Of a DNA stretch of 64,000 nucleotides, positions 1 through 9,408 are shown piece after piece (the stretch's first letter is position 1; every line of letters begins with the position of its first letter). A program made the position numbers and the translations under genes. The stretch lies in NCBI RefSeq assembly GCF_005280205.1, contig NZ_SUND01000007.1, forward strand, positions 62,001 through 126,000. The letters are read 5' to 3'. The stretch is from Bacillus yapensis (lineage in GTDB: Bacteria; Bacillota; Bacilli; Bacillales; Cytobacillaceae). The notes below the pieces were generated by a model that was not told the origin of the DNA, ran no database searches, and saw only the letters and a list, made by a program, of their open reading frames with translations.

Positions 1-461
1 TCATAATCTCCTTCATAGTGTTCGAAGTTCACATCAAAGCTTACTTCTCCTTTTTCGTTACGTCCATTGTCAACGCCTTCGTCCACAAATCCGGTTATTG
101 AAACAACATTTCCATCAAAATAAGCACTGTTCAGTTTTACCGTTACTCCGTTTTTTGTTACAGTCTGATTTAATTCTGTGACTGCATCCTGTTTCGCCAA
201 ACTTAGCCCTATCGAATCATTAAACTCCTTAAAAAGTCCACCAATAAAAGGCGCTTTCGCCAACACTTGATTCATAGTGGGATTAATGAAACCAGAAACA
301 AAAGTTATCAAAAGAACAGCTGCTGCAGTTCCTAGACTTATAAGAACTCTCCGTTTTTTACTATGTCCTGTCATTTTTATGCCTGTGTTGATAGCGGCAA
401 AAACTTTTTCTTTCGGTACAGGTATTTGGTCAATTGCATTCTTAATTTCCTTATTATCCAT
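1..461 (-). CDS. DUF4179-type anti-sigma factor, 3' end outside window
   Basis: Partner and probable inhibitor of the sigma factor encoded just upstream. About 153 residues are visible: a short cytoplasmic N-terminus ([20 protein letters not shown]), one membrane segment at about residues 39-59, then an extracytoplasmic part containing [18 protein letters not shown], a pattern typical of DUF4179 proteins. The start ATG at 461 lies inside the last codons of the sigma gene (8-bp overlap), so the two are probably translationally coupled. The C-terminus runs off the left edge. Family knowledge: such proteins hold ECF sigma factors at the membrane until a signal releases them. The signal cannot be read from the sequence. 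Confidence 0.8.
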   Translation of the reverse strand, partial: MDNKEIKNAIDQIPVPKEKVFAAINTGIKMTGHSKKRRVLISLGTAAAVLLITFVSGFINPTMNQVLAKAPFIGGLFKEFNDSIGLSLAKQDAVTELNQTVTKNGVTVKLNSAYFDGNVVSITGFVDEGVDNGRNEKGEVSFDVNFEHYEGDY

Positions 462-993
462 GAGACTCGTCCCCCTTATTTGTATAGGACTTTTTTAATT
501 CCGCTTTCCCTCTACTCAAATAAGTTTTCACAGTACTTTCCGGAATCTCCATTAATTCGCTTACCATTTTTATCGAGTAATCGTAGTAATAGAATAGAAT
601 AATAGCAGTGCGATGACTCTCTCTTAGCTCCTGAATAGCGGCTAGAAGTTGCATTGATTCAACATGGTCTACAGTTGTTGGCATTGATAAATTCGATAAA
701 ATCTCATCGTTGATAGGAACAAAATTACTTTTTCTCTTTAGTAGTTGAGCAGAACATCGAATAACGATTTTCGTTAACCACGTTGTGAAATACTCTGGAT
801 GTTTTAAAGAATGGATGGATTTAAAAGCCTGATAGGTCGCTTCTTGAACCACATCCAAGGCATCCTCTTCGTTATGTACATAAAGATAAGCCGTTCGGTA
901 GATCTGTTCATAATGTTGCCGGACTAACTTTTCAAAGGCTTTCTTATTTCCCTTGATTGCTTTTATAACGACCTTATGTGTATCGGTTTCCAT
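454..993 (-). CDS. ECF (group 4) RNA polymerase sigma factor
   Basis: A 179-residue sigma-70 family protein of normal ECF length. Region 2 is at about residues 20-85 ([20 protein letters not shown] is the core-binding and -10 recognition part). Region 4 is at about 115-170, with a helix-turn-helix around [20 protein letters not shown]. There is no region 1.1 or 3. The start is supported by an AAAGGGGGG ribosome site upstream of ATG 993. A TGAAAC hexamer at 1042-1047 (minus strand) resembles an ECF -35 element and would fit autoregulation, but no convincing -10 was found. It forms an operon with the overlapping anti-sigma gene. Confidence 0.9.
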   Translation of the reverse strand: METDTHKVVIKAIKGNKKAFEKLVRQHYEQIYRTAYLYVHNEEDALDVVQEATYQAFKSIHSLKHPEYFTTWLTKIVIRCSAQLLKRKSNFVPINDEILSNLSMPTTVDHVESMQLLAAIQELRESHRTAIILFYYYDYSIKMVSELMEIPESTVKTYLSRGKAELKKSYTNKGDESHG

Positions 994-1103
994 ATCCTCT
1001 TGCCCCCCTTTACTAATTAGTGGAATCTATCTCTATAAAAAGTTTCAAATTTTAAAAGTTTCTTGAATTAGAATATCATGGAAATGAGTTTATGATGGTA
1101 GAT

Positions 1104-1155
1104 AAAAAAAACTGCACCTCCAATTGTTCGTTGCCTAACAATCGAGAGTGCAGTT
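1104..1155 (-). terminator. Rho-independent terminator
   Basis: The arms AACTGCAC and GTGCAGTT, with inner pairing ATTGTT/AACAAT, are followed on the minus strand by a run of T (plus-strand A run 1104-1110). It ends transcription coming from the nuclease/DUF262 operon and insulates the sigma operon. Confidence 0.8.
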
Positions 1156-1189
1156 CATAGAGTTTAGTTATTTTCTTTTAAAACAAGCA

Positions 1190-1306
1190 ATGCCACGCAT
1201 TCCACATGGCTTGAGAGGACAGGATGAATGTCATTTGAGCGTGTCCGTTCTCGGAAACATATCCACGACACTTTTTGCACTATCGGTAGGCGGGAACATA
1301 TCCACT
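1190..1306. repeat. Repeat remnant, matching a block at 47073-47111
   Basis: This is a gene-free strip between the terminator and the nuclease gene. ATGAATGTCATTTGA (1224-1238) and GAAACATATCCAC (1254-1266) both recur exactly, in the same order and orientation, at 47073-47087 and 47099-47111, with a 4-bp difference in spacing. A near copy, GGAACATATCCAC, sits at 1293-1305. The two locations bracket the prophage plus the defence operon. It could be an attachment-site relic, a dispersed repeat, or the solo end of an IS21-like element, whose termini carry internal repeats. No intact gene is visible in this strip. Confidence 0.45.
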
Positions 1307-1309
1307 CAG

Positions 1310-2938
1310 TTAAATTACCTTCACTGGACGAACCACGCTGTCATCTTCATCATTAATCAACTTTCCTTCTATATATTTATCAAATATTCCTAGTGAAAGA
1401 AATGTAACAACTCCGTCATTATCTTGAATTTCCAACTCGATTGGCTTTGACGTAAGGAAAATCAAATGCACTTTTATATCCTCATCCGCACCGATAAATT
1501 CCTTTACTTTCTTAGGTTCTGAAAGTACAAGATCATATCTCCTTCTGCAACGGTCATAATACCCATCTTTCTCAAATAGCTTTTTATAGTCTGTAACCAT
1601 TCCACTTGAGTTTAGTGAGTCAGAAAAATACTTTGCTTCAATTAAAAAAAGTTCTTTTGTATCTTCTGTGTAATATATAACATCAAAATCACCATAATCT
1701 ATTTCTCGATCACCAAAAATTCTTTGGTATTTTACATCTTTTTCATCAATCTTTGATGTATAGTGGTTGTTAAGTTTCTCTCTAATTTTATCGATTAAAA
1801 TATCAGACAGTTCTTTATTTCGCCTTCCCATGGCATTAGTAAGATTATCTGAATCGTTGGTATAACACATACCACCATTGCTAAAATATGATACCCATAA
1901 TTGCTTGGCTTGTTCTATTGCTCCATATGAAATTAAGATATTTCCATCTTCTAAGCCTAAAAAAGGTCTAAGTTCATGACGGTATTTATTTGTTCCAATC
2001 ACCCATATGATATCTTCTTTCTTCCTCAATTGACTTTTCACTTTATCTTTTGTTAAAACAAAGCTTTCATAAAAGGCTCTTCCGTCAATTTGAGGTTTGG
2101 TATAATTCTCCACTAAATAAATAAAATACTCTTTGCTAATCACTGTTAATGACTTTTCGTCACCACGTAACAGGTCATCTTGAAATCCCTTTATAGCTGC
2201 TAAAAATAGTAAAAATTCCACATCATACTCTTTGTAAAAGCCCTTACCGAATGCAGTATTATTCGCTTCTCTAGTTAATGGAGTTTCTACTAGTATGTTC
2301 TGATTTCCTGTAATTGCTGTATTAAAAAATATTATAGGGTGGTACTTTAATACTTCCGCAGGTGAATAATCATAAGGATTTACTGTCAACCCATAATATA
2401 GCTCTTGAGAACCAAGATTTTTAGATAGTGTTAAGAGGGAAACACCTTGAGAAGCAAGACCATATAAATATAAGTCTAACAGCAAATCAAAATCCATCTT
2501 AAATCCTCTATCTTTTGCCTTGGACATAGTATCAGTATCATGCTGATATAATACGCAATTTTCTATCCACACATTGCACGCATCAATGATGTTCCTCATT
2601 ATATTTCTATTTTGAACAAATGTGTCTGTTAAATCTGTATCATCAACATTAATGCTTACTAATTTGCTCCGTGCTTCTTTTTCCCGCAAATAAAAATAAT
2701 GCACTTCGTCAAAAATGTAATATAATTTCATAAACATATCATATGAGTTTTCATGTTTTAACTTATTTACCATTCGGTTTTGGATTGTTGTGATAACATT
2801 AAGCAGGAGTTTAAGTGCCTCATCTCGATTATCAATAACCAGTTTATGTTCTCCAAAGAATTCTTTATATCTTTTTTGTACCTTATCTATTGGAACCCCC
2901 ATACTTCTCCAAAAAGGTCTTGTTTGAAAAATAAACAT
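1310..2938 (-). CDS. Probable PD-(D/E)xK nuclease, defence-operon protein
   Basis: 542 residues, not recognised as a named family. The C-terminal part holds D419 in GDFDVIYY, then E434-A-K436 in LFLIEAKYF on a predicted strand. This D-X14-E-X-K spacing is that of PD-(D/E)xK nucleases (inference from motif only). The N-terminal 400 residues are mostly alpha-helical with no recognised motif. A GAGGAG site precedes ATG 2938. It is the last gene of a three-gene operon, 64 bp after the DUF262 gene, and ends at the terminator at 1104. Association with a DUF262/DUF1524 gene suggests foreign-DNA restriction. It could instead be a non-catalytic partner. Confidence 0.55.
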   Translation of the reverse strand: MFIFQTRPFWRSMGVPIDKVQKRYKEFFGEHKLVIDNRDEALKLLLNVITTIQNRMVNKLKHENSYDMFMKLYYIFDEVHYFYLREKEARSKLVSINVDDTDLTDTFVQNRNIMRNIIDACNVWIENCVLYQHDTDTMSKAKDRGFKMDFDLLLDLYLYGLASQGVSLLTLSKNLGSQELYYGLTVNPYDYSPAEVLKYHPIIFFNTAITGNQNILVETPLTREANNTAFGKGFYKEYDVEFLLFLAAIKGFQDDLLRGDEKSLTVISKEYFIYLVENYTKPQIDGRAFYESFVLTKDKVKSQLRKKEDIIWVIGTNKYRHELRPFLGLEDGNILISYGAIEQAKQLWVSYFSNGGMCYTNDSDNLTNAMGRRNKELSDILIDKIREKLNNHYTSKIDEKDVKYQRIFGDREIDYGDFDVIYYTEDTKELFLIEAKYFSDSLNSSGMVTDYKKLFEKDGYYDRCRRRYDLVLSEPKKVKEFIGADEDIKVHLIFLTSKPIELEIQDNDGVVTFLSLGIFDKYIEGKLINDEDDSVVRPVKVI

Positions 2939-3002
2939 ATTTCTTTTATCTCCTCAAATATTGAAATTTCGCACTTCGCTCGATTTTTTTATTCACATGG
3001 AA

Positions 3003-4694
3003 TTACCCTAACAGCTCACGTATCTTTTCTGTAAGTATAGCCTTTCTTTTCTCGTAAAATATTTCAAAGTCCTCTATTTCAAGTGATACATCTTTCGGAA
3101 TCATGGCTTGTTTACAAAACTCCGCTTTTTGTTCGTCGTTCATATCGTTATAATAATCAACGAGGCGCATATCATTCTTGCTACCATTACTTCTGCCTTC
3201 AAGTAGATGTAAATTAGGAAGACGATTTCGCATTCCACGCCATCTTTTCCAATCTTCCATACTAACAGAAATCGGTTTGCTGCCGTTAAACCTGCTCTCT
3301 GGATGCAAATGATCTTGCTCGTACTTGAAATTTTTATTTGTCCAGTCAAGGTTCAAGTAATACAAAACCTCTCCAGCAACTCTGCTGCCTTTTTCTGAAT
3401 TAAGGACATCTTCGATTTTGCCATCCGTTACTCTTAGATCATTCATCTGGTCGAGCATTTCGATGGTAATTTCATAGTCAAAGCTATTGATATTACTCTT
3501 CATCTGTTGCAATTTTCCTGTTGTTCCAGATTGGAAATATGTAAAAAAGATTGCTCTCAGTAAATAAGCACGGACACCTTCAGTGTTTTTATCAAAATCA
3601 GGGTTATAATAAATGTAATAGATGATAGGCAATAGCACGTTCCAACTACTTGAAAAACGGCTCACCTCAATCTTCATTCCTTTAAGTACTCTTTCCAGAT
3701 CCTTCAATGCTTTCTTAAAGGCATTCCAGTTATTCTTCAATTCTTCCGCTATTTTTTTACTGATATTAGATTTTACAACATCACCATAAAGCATCAGTGC
3801 AGAACGAATAATAAAGTCCGTTCCAAAATTTGCATATGAGTCAACAAGTATCTTTCCGAACTCTGTCTTTGCACTCGGCCAGTATGCCTCAAGAATGGAC
3901 ATCGTAATTTCAGACTTACGCAATGGCTTACCACCACTATTAAATCTTACAAACATCTCCAGTGCATCATCCTGTTTCATATCTGTTATTTCCGTATATC
4001 TGACCAGCTTTTCTACAAAAATTTTATTGTATAGCTTTTTTAGAATGTTTCGGGCATATTCCTTACTGTCTGCAGGAACATTGGCAATAGCATCCTCGAT
4101 GGCCTTTTCCCTCATAGAGTCATCTTGGAATTTTTGATCGATGATGTTTTTGATTTCAAATTGTGTAGGGCTTAATCTGCCAACCTTTTCACTAAACTTG
4201 ATGTCAAATTTCTTACTGTTATACTCTTCTTCATCTACAGAAATTTTGTTCTTGTTCAGTTCTATTAATAGTTTGGTAACAAGCCTGTCCCCGGATTTCT
4301 TTCTTGCATAATTCGGACGGATATACCCTTCTCCAAACAGTGATAAGTACAAAGAAGTCAATCTCTGCTGTCCATCCAGCACCGCTGTATCGGTATTCTT
4401 AACATTAATGCTGGTTAATTCATAATTTACACTGTCAGCCTGTTTTCTACTGTCAAATGTTACTTCAGATAAAAAGTTACAGAAGTATGTATCCCAGGTT
4501 ACATTGGAATCATCAACGTGCCAGAACAGAAATGTGGCAATAGGATAATCCAACAATATGGAATCCCATAATTTCTCTATTTGCTCCATACTCCATACAA
4601 ATTGTCTTTGAAATGCAGGCATTACATACTTTCCGTCTCTGATGTTCTGTAAAGCCTCATATATTGTGATGCTGTTATCTATTAATCTACTCAT
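3003..4694 (-). CDS. DUF262/DUF1524 protein (GmrSD-like restriction type)
   Basis: 563 residues. The N-terminal DUF262 domain (ParB-like fold) has MPAFQRQFVW (residues 25-34) and AVLDGQQRLTSLYLSLF (104-120), the diagnostic pair; in this family the DGQQR segment is linked to NTPase activity. The FVRFNSGGKPLRKSEI block follows. The C-terminal DUF1524 HNH-like nuclease has QDHLHP (460-465) and NLHLLEGRSNGSKND (494-508). Both domains on one chain match single-chain GmrSD-type modification-dependent enzymes (family knowledge). An AAAGGAGG site precedes ATG 4694. The gene lies 14 bp after the small upstream gene. The target modification cannot be deduced. Confidence 0.85.
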   Translation of the reverse strand: MSRLIDNSITIYEALQNIRDGKYVMPAFQRQFVWSMEQIEKLWDSILLDYPIATFLFWHVDDSNVTWDTYFCNFLSEVTFDSRKQADSVNYELTSINVKNTDTAVLDGQQRLTSLYLSLFGEGYIRPNYARKKSGDRLVTKLLIELNKNKISVDEEEYNSKKFDIKFSEKVGRLSPTQFEIKNIIDQKFQDDSMREKAIEDAIANVPADSKEYARNILKKLYNKIFVEKLVRYTEITDMKQDDALEMFVRFNSGGKPLRKSEITMSILEAYWPSAKTEFGKILVDSYANFGTDFIIRSALMLYGDVVKSNISKKIAEELKNNWNAFKKALKDLERVLKGMKIEVSRFSSSWNVLLPIIYYIYYNPDFDKNTEGVRAYLLRAIFFTYFQSGTTGKLQQMKSNINSFDYEITIEMLDQMNDLRVTDGKIEDVLNSEKGSRVAGEVLYYLNLDWTNKNFKYEQDHLHPESRFNGSKPISVSMEDWKRWRGMRNRLPNLHLLEGRSNGSKNDMRLVDYYNDMNDEQKAEFCKQAMIPKDVSLEIEDFEIFYEKRKAILTEKIRELLG

Positions 4695-4708
4695 ACTCGT
4701 TGCCTCCT

Positions 4709-5221
4709 TTAATCACAAAAACTCGATTTATATTTCATCAAAGTATCTTCTACCTCGTGCCAGATTGTTACCGTTTCACCGTCATCCTCAAATACTTTAC
4801 CGTGGCTCTTAGGTCCATCCAACTTCATCTGTGAGTAATTATTCTTAAAAGTCGGCACGTACAGTTCCGGGTTGTTTTGGTCACTGCATAAGCGTTCCAT
4901 CATATCTATGGTAGCACGACCTGTGGCAGCAACTGCCTTGAAATAAGCACGGATGATCTTGTGATTATATTGATTCGGCTTAACAGCCCATACTGGGATT
5001 CGTTGATTTGCTTTTCCGTAAAAATCCTTGTTTGCATCCTCATTCTGTCTTGCTACTGTTTTTGGGTTATAGGCTTGTGATGCTTTTTCAAAAGTTTTTG
5101 CAATATACCAACGCATACAGCTTTCCACTGCGGTGTTTTGTGTTTCATTTGTTAAATTTAATGCGATGCAGAATTTCTCGTACACATCCGCATCAACCGT
5201 AAAGGTCACACTCTTATTCAC
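4709..5221 (-). CDS. Small protein with possible ribbon-helix-helix N-terminus
   Basis: 170 residues. The GTG start at 5221 is supported by GGAGGTG eight bases upstream. The first 45 residues (KSVTFTVDADVYEKFCIALN, then a helix) look like a ribbon-helix-helix fold. The middle contains NQRIPVWAVKPNQYNHKIIRA and no catalytic motif that I recognise. It is the first gene of the DUF262 operon. Its promoter is overlapped by direct repeats, which fits a self-repressing regulator, but that role is inferred. It could instead be a structural partner or specificity subunit of the restriction proteins. Confidence 0.55.
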   Translation of the reverse strand: MNKSVTFTVDADVYEKFCIALNLTNETQNTAVESCMRWYIAKTFEKASQAYNPKTVARQNEDANKDFYGKANQRIPVWAVKPNQYNHKIIRAYFKAVAATGRATIDMMERLCSDQNNPELYVPTFKNNYSQMKLDGPKSHGKVFEDDGETVTIWHEVEDTLMKYKSSFCD

Positions 5222-5253
5222 CGTTTACACCTCCACTATTTACACTATAAAGA

Positions 5254-5302
5254 ATTATATCACTAATTTGTATTTTGTAAATACTAATAAACTAATTTGT
5301 AT
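5254..5302 (-). promoter_or_regulatory. Promoter with direct-repeat operators for the DUF262 operon
   Basis: On the minus strand: -35 TTTACA (5276-5281), 16-bp spacer, -10 TATAAT (5254-5259). The 12-mer ATACAAATTAGT occurs twice (5262-5273 inside the spacer, 5291-5302 upstream of -35), and a third half copy ATTAGT lies at 5283-5288. A protein bound to these would block polymerase. The product of the first gene in the operon is the obvious candidate. Confidence 0.65.
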
Positions 5303-5321
5303 TGACTCATCGAAAGAAACA

Positions 5322-5351
5322 TGAAAACACCCTGCATTTCAGCAAGGTGTT
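5322..5351 (-). terminator. Terminator after the recombinase gene
   Basis: The hairpin AACACC-TGC / GCA-GGTGTT is followed on the minus strand by a T-rich tract. It lies just downstream of the recombinase stop codon and separates it from the defence-operon promoter. Confidence 0.7.
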
Positions 5352-5373
5352 AGATTCTAATAACTATTTCTAT

Positions 5374-6945
5374 TCAATTTTCAATGTCTATACTAATGCC
5401 TGACTTAAATTCCACTTCAACCCTGCCATCGTGAATCGTAACTTTTTCAATAAGCCTCCTTACTAACTGCTCATCATATTCCTCTAACTCGCAGGATTGC
5501 TCATTAAAGAAATCAGTCATTTCAGCTATTCGTTGCCTTTTCCCTTCTCGCTCTGCATTCTCTACAAGTGCATTTTGCTTTAACTCCCGAAGTCGATAAA
5601 TTTCATCAGCCACATCTTCATAGTCATTCTTGGATTTTGCTTGGATAAGGAGCTGTTGTTGTAACTCTTCCAATTTTCTATCAATATCATCGGTGGCATT
5701 ATCATTTTTTTCATTAAGTACGGTAGCTATGTTTTTCTGTAACGTTGAGAGGAAAGGCTCTTTGTTAGCCAAAAGTTCGTTAATAGCCCTGACCACTGCT
5801 GTATGTAATGTCTCCTCGTTTATGGTAGGGGCCGTACATTCAGATCCTTTTTCCTCTAAACGGCTGACGCATCTCCAAACAATAGACTTGTAACCTCGGT
5901 TATTCCAGTGTACTCGTCGGTAAATATCACCGCATTGCCCGCAGTAAACAATACTCGATAAGGCATATTTACTACTATAGACTCGCTTTTTACCGCCCTT
6001 ACCGCCTCGGAGATTCGCTCTTCGAACCATCTCTTCTTGAACCTGCATAAAAAGGTCACGGGGAATGATAGGTTCATGGCTGTTTTCCACATAATACTGG
6101 GGAACAATACCATTATTCTTGACACGCTTTTTGGAAAGGAAGTCAACCGTATAGGTCTTTTGCAAGAGTGCATCCCCGATGTATTTTTCATTCTGCAGTA
6201 TCTTTTTCAGTGTTTCAGGTCTCCATTTTGCTTTGCCTGCCGCTGTTAGAACACCGTCTGCTTCCAGTCCTCTTGCTATCTGCAAAAGGCTGGCACCCTC
6301 AAGGTACTCCCTGTAAATCCGTTTAACAACCTCAGCACCCTCTGGGTCAATCACCAATTGCTTATTTTCATCTTTGGTGTATCCAAGGAAACGCTTGTGG
6401 TTGACCTGAACTTCACCTTGCTGATAGCGATACTGAATACCCAGCTTAACGTTCTGGCTTAAGGATTGGCTTTCCTGTTGGGCAAGGGATGCCATAATGG
6501 TCAGCAGGACTTCACCCTTAGAATCCATAGTGTTGATATTCTCTTTCTCGAAGAACACAGCAATGTTTTTATCCTTTAACTGACGGATGTATTTAAGGCA
6601 GTCCAACGTGTTTCTGGCAAATCGGCTTATGGATTTTGTGATGATCATGTCAATATTGCCTGCCATGCACTCTTCAATCATGCGGTTGAATTCATCACGC
6701 TTTTTGGTATTTGTACCTGTGATACCGTCATCCGCAAAAATCCCTGCCAATTCCCATTCCTTGTTCTTCTTAATATAATTTGTATAATGCTCAATCTGAA
6801 TGTCATAGCTCGAAGCCTGCTCCTCACTATCCGTTGAAACACGGCAGTAAGCAGCCACTCGAATTTTGGGTTTGCTTTCACTATTTTTATTATTTCCGAC
6901 TCGTTTAATTGCTGGAATCACTGTTACATTCCTACTTACCGCCAC
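5374..6945 (-). CDS. Large serine recombinase 1
   Basis: 523 residues. Resolvase catalytic domain with [10 protein letters not shown] (nucleophile Ser37) and [14 protein letters not shown], then the recombinase domain (about 190-300). A zinc-ribbon follows ([10 protein letters not shown] with a later WRCVSR and Cys pair), then a long coiled coil (about 400-470) and a C-terminal strand region. The start is GTG 6945 with GAGGTG upstream; the gene before it ends 3 bp away. Family knowledge: this class catalyses phage or element integration and excision between short att sites. It is the last gene before the terminator at 5322. Confidence 0.92.
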   Translation of the reverse strand: MAVSRNVTVIPAIKRVGNNKNSESKPKIRVAAYCRVSTDSEEQASSYDIQIEHYTNYIKKNKEWELAGIFADDGITGTNTKKRDEFNRMIEECMAGNIDMIITKSISRFARNTLDCLKYIRQLKDKNIAVFFEKENINTMDSKGEVLLTIMASLAQQESQSLSQNVKLGIQYRYQQGEVQVNHKRFLGYTKDENKQLVIDPEGAEVVKRIYREYLEGASLLQIARGLEADGVLTAAGKAKWRPETLKKILQNEKYIGDALLQKTYTVDFLSKKRVKNNGIVPQYYVENSHEPIIPRDLFMQVQEEMVRRANLRGGKGGKKRVYSSKYALSSIVYCGQCGDIYRRVHWNNRGYKSIVWRCVSRLEEKGSECTAPTINEETLHTAVVRAINELLANKEPFLSTLQKNIATVLNEKNDNATDDIDRKLEELQQQLLIQAKSKNDYEDVADEIYRLRELKQNALVENAEREGKRQRIAEMTDFFNEQSCELEEYDEQLVRRLIEKVTIHDGRVEVEFKSGISIDIEN

Positions 6946-6948
6946 TGG

Positions 6949-7362
6949 TTACACCTCACTTTCTATCAAACTGTAAGCATATTCTGCCTGCTTGTATGGG
7001 TCTTCATATTTTTGCACCAGAGGCTTTGCTTTGAACTTTACAGGATAATCCGTTTTTGGTTCATCTTTAGGCTCCCATATCCTTCCTAGCTTTTCTGCTC
7101 GTTTTCGTCTTTCTACTCTGGCTTTTTCAAAGGTCTCCTCATCAATAATTGGAGGGTAGAATTCATCGCCAAGGTAGTGCTTATTCTGCAACATCTTACT
7201 TACTGTGGCATGGTAGCAGTCTATCCCAGCTTTTTTAGCAGCACCCTTCAAAGAAAGTCCTGCCAAGTATCCTGAAAATAATTCTTTTACCCGCTCCGAT
7301 GCTATTTCATCCACAACAGCCTTACCGTTTTCTATTCTATATCCATAGGGTATGTGACCCAT
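6949..7362 (-). CDS. Recombinase-domain protein lacking the catalytic domain
   Basis: 137 residues. It resembles only the DNA-binding recombinase domain of large serine recombinases (GHIPYGYRIENGKAVVDEIA ... LSLKGAAKKAGID ... LQNKHYLGDEFYPPIIDEET). No resolvase domain and no catalytic serine is present. The ATG directly follows the stop of the upstream recombinase (TAGATG), so the two are translationally coupled. Such a short gene between two full recombinases recurs in triplet arrangements of Bacillota elements (family knowledge). A role as accessory subunit or directionality factor is inference. Confidence 0.8.
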   Translation of the reverse strand: MGHIPYGYRIENGKAVVDEIASERVKELFSGYLAGLSLKGAAKKAGIDCYHATVSKMLQNKHYLGDEFYPPIIDEETFEKARVERRKRAEKLGRIWEPKDEPKTDYPVKFKAKPLVQKYEDPYKQAEYAYSLIESEV

Positions 7363-8928
7363 CTAATTCACCAACCTTTCCTTCAATGTGATTCCGCATT
7401 TTAATTCAAATCCAACTATCTCTCGTGAATAAACAATAATCTTCTCTGCGTAATTTTCAAACAGCTCATCCTCATAGGTTTTGAGCATTTTGGACTTAGT
7501 GGTAAACTTAAGCAGACGGTCAACCTCGTCTACTTTTGCAAAATTGCCATTGATGGAACGAGTAAGTTGATCCTTTTCGACAAGAAGTCTTTCTCTTTCT
7601 GCTTCCAGTGAAATCTTTTCTTTATTAAACAGAGCAGGTTCCAGATATCCTTTGGCCAGTAAACCTGTCAGCATCTGGCTCTGCTCCATGTTGTTTTCAA
7701 TCTTAGTTTCCAACTCTCCGATTCTGCGAAAACCCGCTGCATTATTCTGGTTACGTAGCCCATCCATAAGTGGTCTTAATATGAATTTCTGACCGAAAAT
7801 GAGTTTATTCATCATCGAAACAAATGCAGTCTTTATATCATCATCTCGAATGAACTGCATGGAACATTCCGTTATCTGGCTTATATGCTTACTGCAGCAC
7901 CAAGCAATGTATTTTCTTGGGCCAGATGAATGAATCCGTCTTTTAAAGGTACTGCCACATTCTGAGCAGATAATTTTACTAGAGAAAGAATATCGGTTTA
8001 GATATTTGCTATTGCGCTTTTCGATGCCTTTTTCCTTTGCTCTCTGATTGAGAACGGCATCGACAGCTTCAAAATCTTTATGGCTGATAATCGCCTCATG
8101 ATGGTTTTCTACTAGATACATATTTTTCTCACCATAATTGGTGTGCCTGTTAAAATGGCTGTCAGTATAAGTCTTTTGCAAAATAACATCGCCAGTATAT
8201 TTTTCATTGGTCAGAATCCCTCGAATCGTAGTAGCCGTCCAACGACCACCTCTTTTTGAAGGGATACCCTTTTGATTAAGATCATTTGCAATTTTCTGTG
8301 TTCCTTTGCCCGATAATACCTCTGCAAAAATATACTTCACAATTTCAGCCTGCTTAGGGTTTACTATCATCTGACCGTCAATGTTTTGATAGCCATATGG
8401 TGGGTAGGAAATTTTAAAGGTTCCGTTTTGAAATCGTCTTTGAATGGCCCACTTCGTATTTTCTGAAATGGAAATTGACTCACTTTCTGCAAGCCCACTT
8501 AAAATGGAGAGCATCAATTCACTTTCCATTGAACCCGTATTGATGTTTTCCTTCTCAAAATAGATATGAACCCCAAGGTCTATCAGTTTTCGAACCATCT
8601 CCAAGCAGTCTGTAGTATTTCTCGCAAATCGGCTAATTGACTTTGTAATAATTAAGTCAATCCTCCCAGTTTCACAGTCAGATAACATTCTAAGTAGGTC
8701 AGAGCGGTTTTCCTTTTTCGTGCCGCTGATTCCCTCGTCATAATATAAACCTGCATATTCCCATTCTGGATTTGCCTTTATGTAGCTCTCGTAATGGGCC
8801 TTTTGTGCTTGCAAGCTGACTAGTTGTTCATTGCTATCTGTAGAAACCCGGCAGTAGGCAACTACTCGTGTTTTTGGCTTAATAAAGGGGTTGGCAGTAT
8901 TTCCTTCTATTTTCGTTATCTTTTTCAT
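7363..8928 (-). CDS. Large serine recombinase 2
   Basis: About 521 residues. ATG 8928 is preferred because AAGGAGGTGAGAGG sits immediately before it; an in-frame ATG at 8955 lies upstream of that site. Catalytic motif [11 protein letters not shown] (Ser29 from this start) and [20 protein letters not shown], recombinase domain, zinc-binding cysteines (CSECGSTFKRR ... CCSKH ... C), coiled coil at about 400-460. First of three recombinase-type genes read in one direction. Which of the two catalytic enzymes integrates the element cannot be told from sequence. Confidence 0.92.
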   Translation of the reverse strand: MKKITKIEGNTANPFIKPKTRVVAYCRVSTDSNEQLVSLQAQKAHYESYIKANPEWEYAGLYYDEGISGTKKENRSDLLRMLSDCETGRIDLIITKSISRFARNTTDCLEMVRKLIDLGVHIYFEKENINTGSMESELMLSILSGLAESESISISENTKWAIQRRFQNGTFKISYPPYGYQNIDGQMIVNPKQAEIVKYIFAEVLSGKGTQKIANDLNQKGIPSKRGGRWTATTIRGILTNEKYTGDVILQKTYTDSHFNRHTNYGEKNMYLVENHHEAIISHKDFEAVDAVLNQRAKEKGIEKRNSKYLNRYSFSSKIICSECGSTFKRRIHSSGPRKYIAWCCSKHISQITECSMQFIRDDDIKTAFVSMMNKLIFGQKFILRPLMDGLRNQNNAAGFRRIGELETKIENNMEQSQMLTGLLAKGYLEPALFNKEKISLEAERERLLVEKDQLTRSINGNFAKVDEVDRLLKFTTKSKMLKTYEDELFENYAEKIIVYSREIVGFELKCGITLKERLVN

Positions 8929-8989
8929 CCTCTCACCTCCTTCTTGGTAGGTCACATATTACCTCTGAAACCCTTATATATCAACGATT

Positions 8990-9229
8990 TCAGGGCATTA
9001 TCTCTGCTAAAAAAGGGGAGAAAGTTTGGCGATTTAGTGCGTCTATCTTGTGGAACTCTATTTCAGTTATTAAGCCTTTTCCAAGCATCTTTCTAAGTAA
9101 TTTTTCTGCCTGGATATAATCAAACTCACGCTGTAGCTGTTCCTGTGATACTCTCTTAAGTGCGGTGGTGCTTTTGTCTACAACCTCATCCGAAATCTTA
9201 GTAACTTTTTTATCCTCGTGCTGATTCAC
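8990..9229 (-). CDS. SHOCT-like small protein
   Basis: 79 residues. The C-terminal half (QAEKLLRKMLGKGLITEIEF) has the short helical-hairpin pattern of SHOCT domains, followed by DALNRQTFSP, a tail often seen in proteins encoded next to serine recombinases in Bacillota phages. No enzyme motif. It lies between the lysis genes and the recombinases, on the same strand. Function unknown; possibly an accessory factor for recombination (inference). Confidence 0.65.
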   Translation of the reverse strand: MNQHEDKKVTKISDEVVDKSTTALKRVSQEQLQREFDYIQAEKLLRKMLGKGLITEIEFHKIDALNRQTFSPFLAEIMP

Positions 9230-9308
9230 TAAGAATCACCTCCTACCTAATAGCCGTGGGAACAGGTCGAAGTTGAGGATTTGTAAAAATTAATTTGAAT
9301 CAGAGCAT

Positions 9309-9345
9309 AAAAAAAGAGCCTGCAAGGGAAGAACCCCTACAGGCT
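9309..9345 (-). terminator. Terminator after the lysis genes
   Basis: The AGCCTG/CAGGCT stem with inner AGGG/CCCT pairing is followed by seven T on the minus strand. It lies about 65 bp beyond the endolysin stop and marks the end of the phage late operon. Confidence 0.85.
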
Positions 9346-9408
9346 AGATAATCTAACAGTTTAATATTTTATTTAGGAATCTCGATGATTTTTAACTCGC
9401 CCCATTTG

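Noticed and set aside
1148-1393. 81-codon plus-strand frame over the left repeat block
   Set aside because: It begins within the terminator area, runs into the antisense of the nuclease gene and has no ribosome site.
7363-8955. Earlier start (8955) for recombinase 2
   Set aside because: It would place the strong AAGGAGGTGAG site inside the coding region; ATG 8928 directly behind that site is better.
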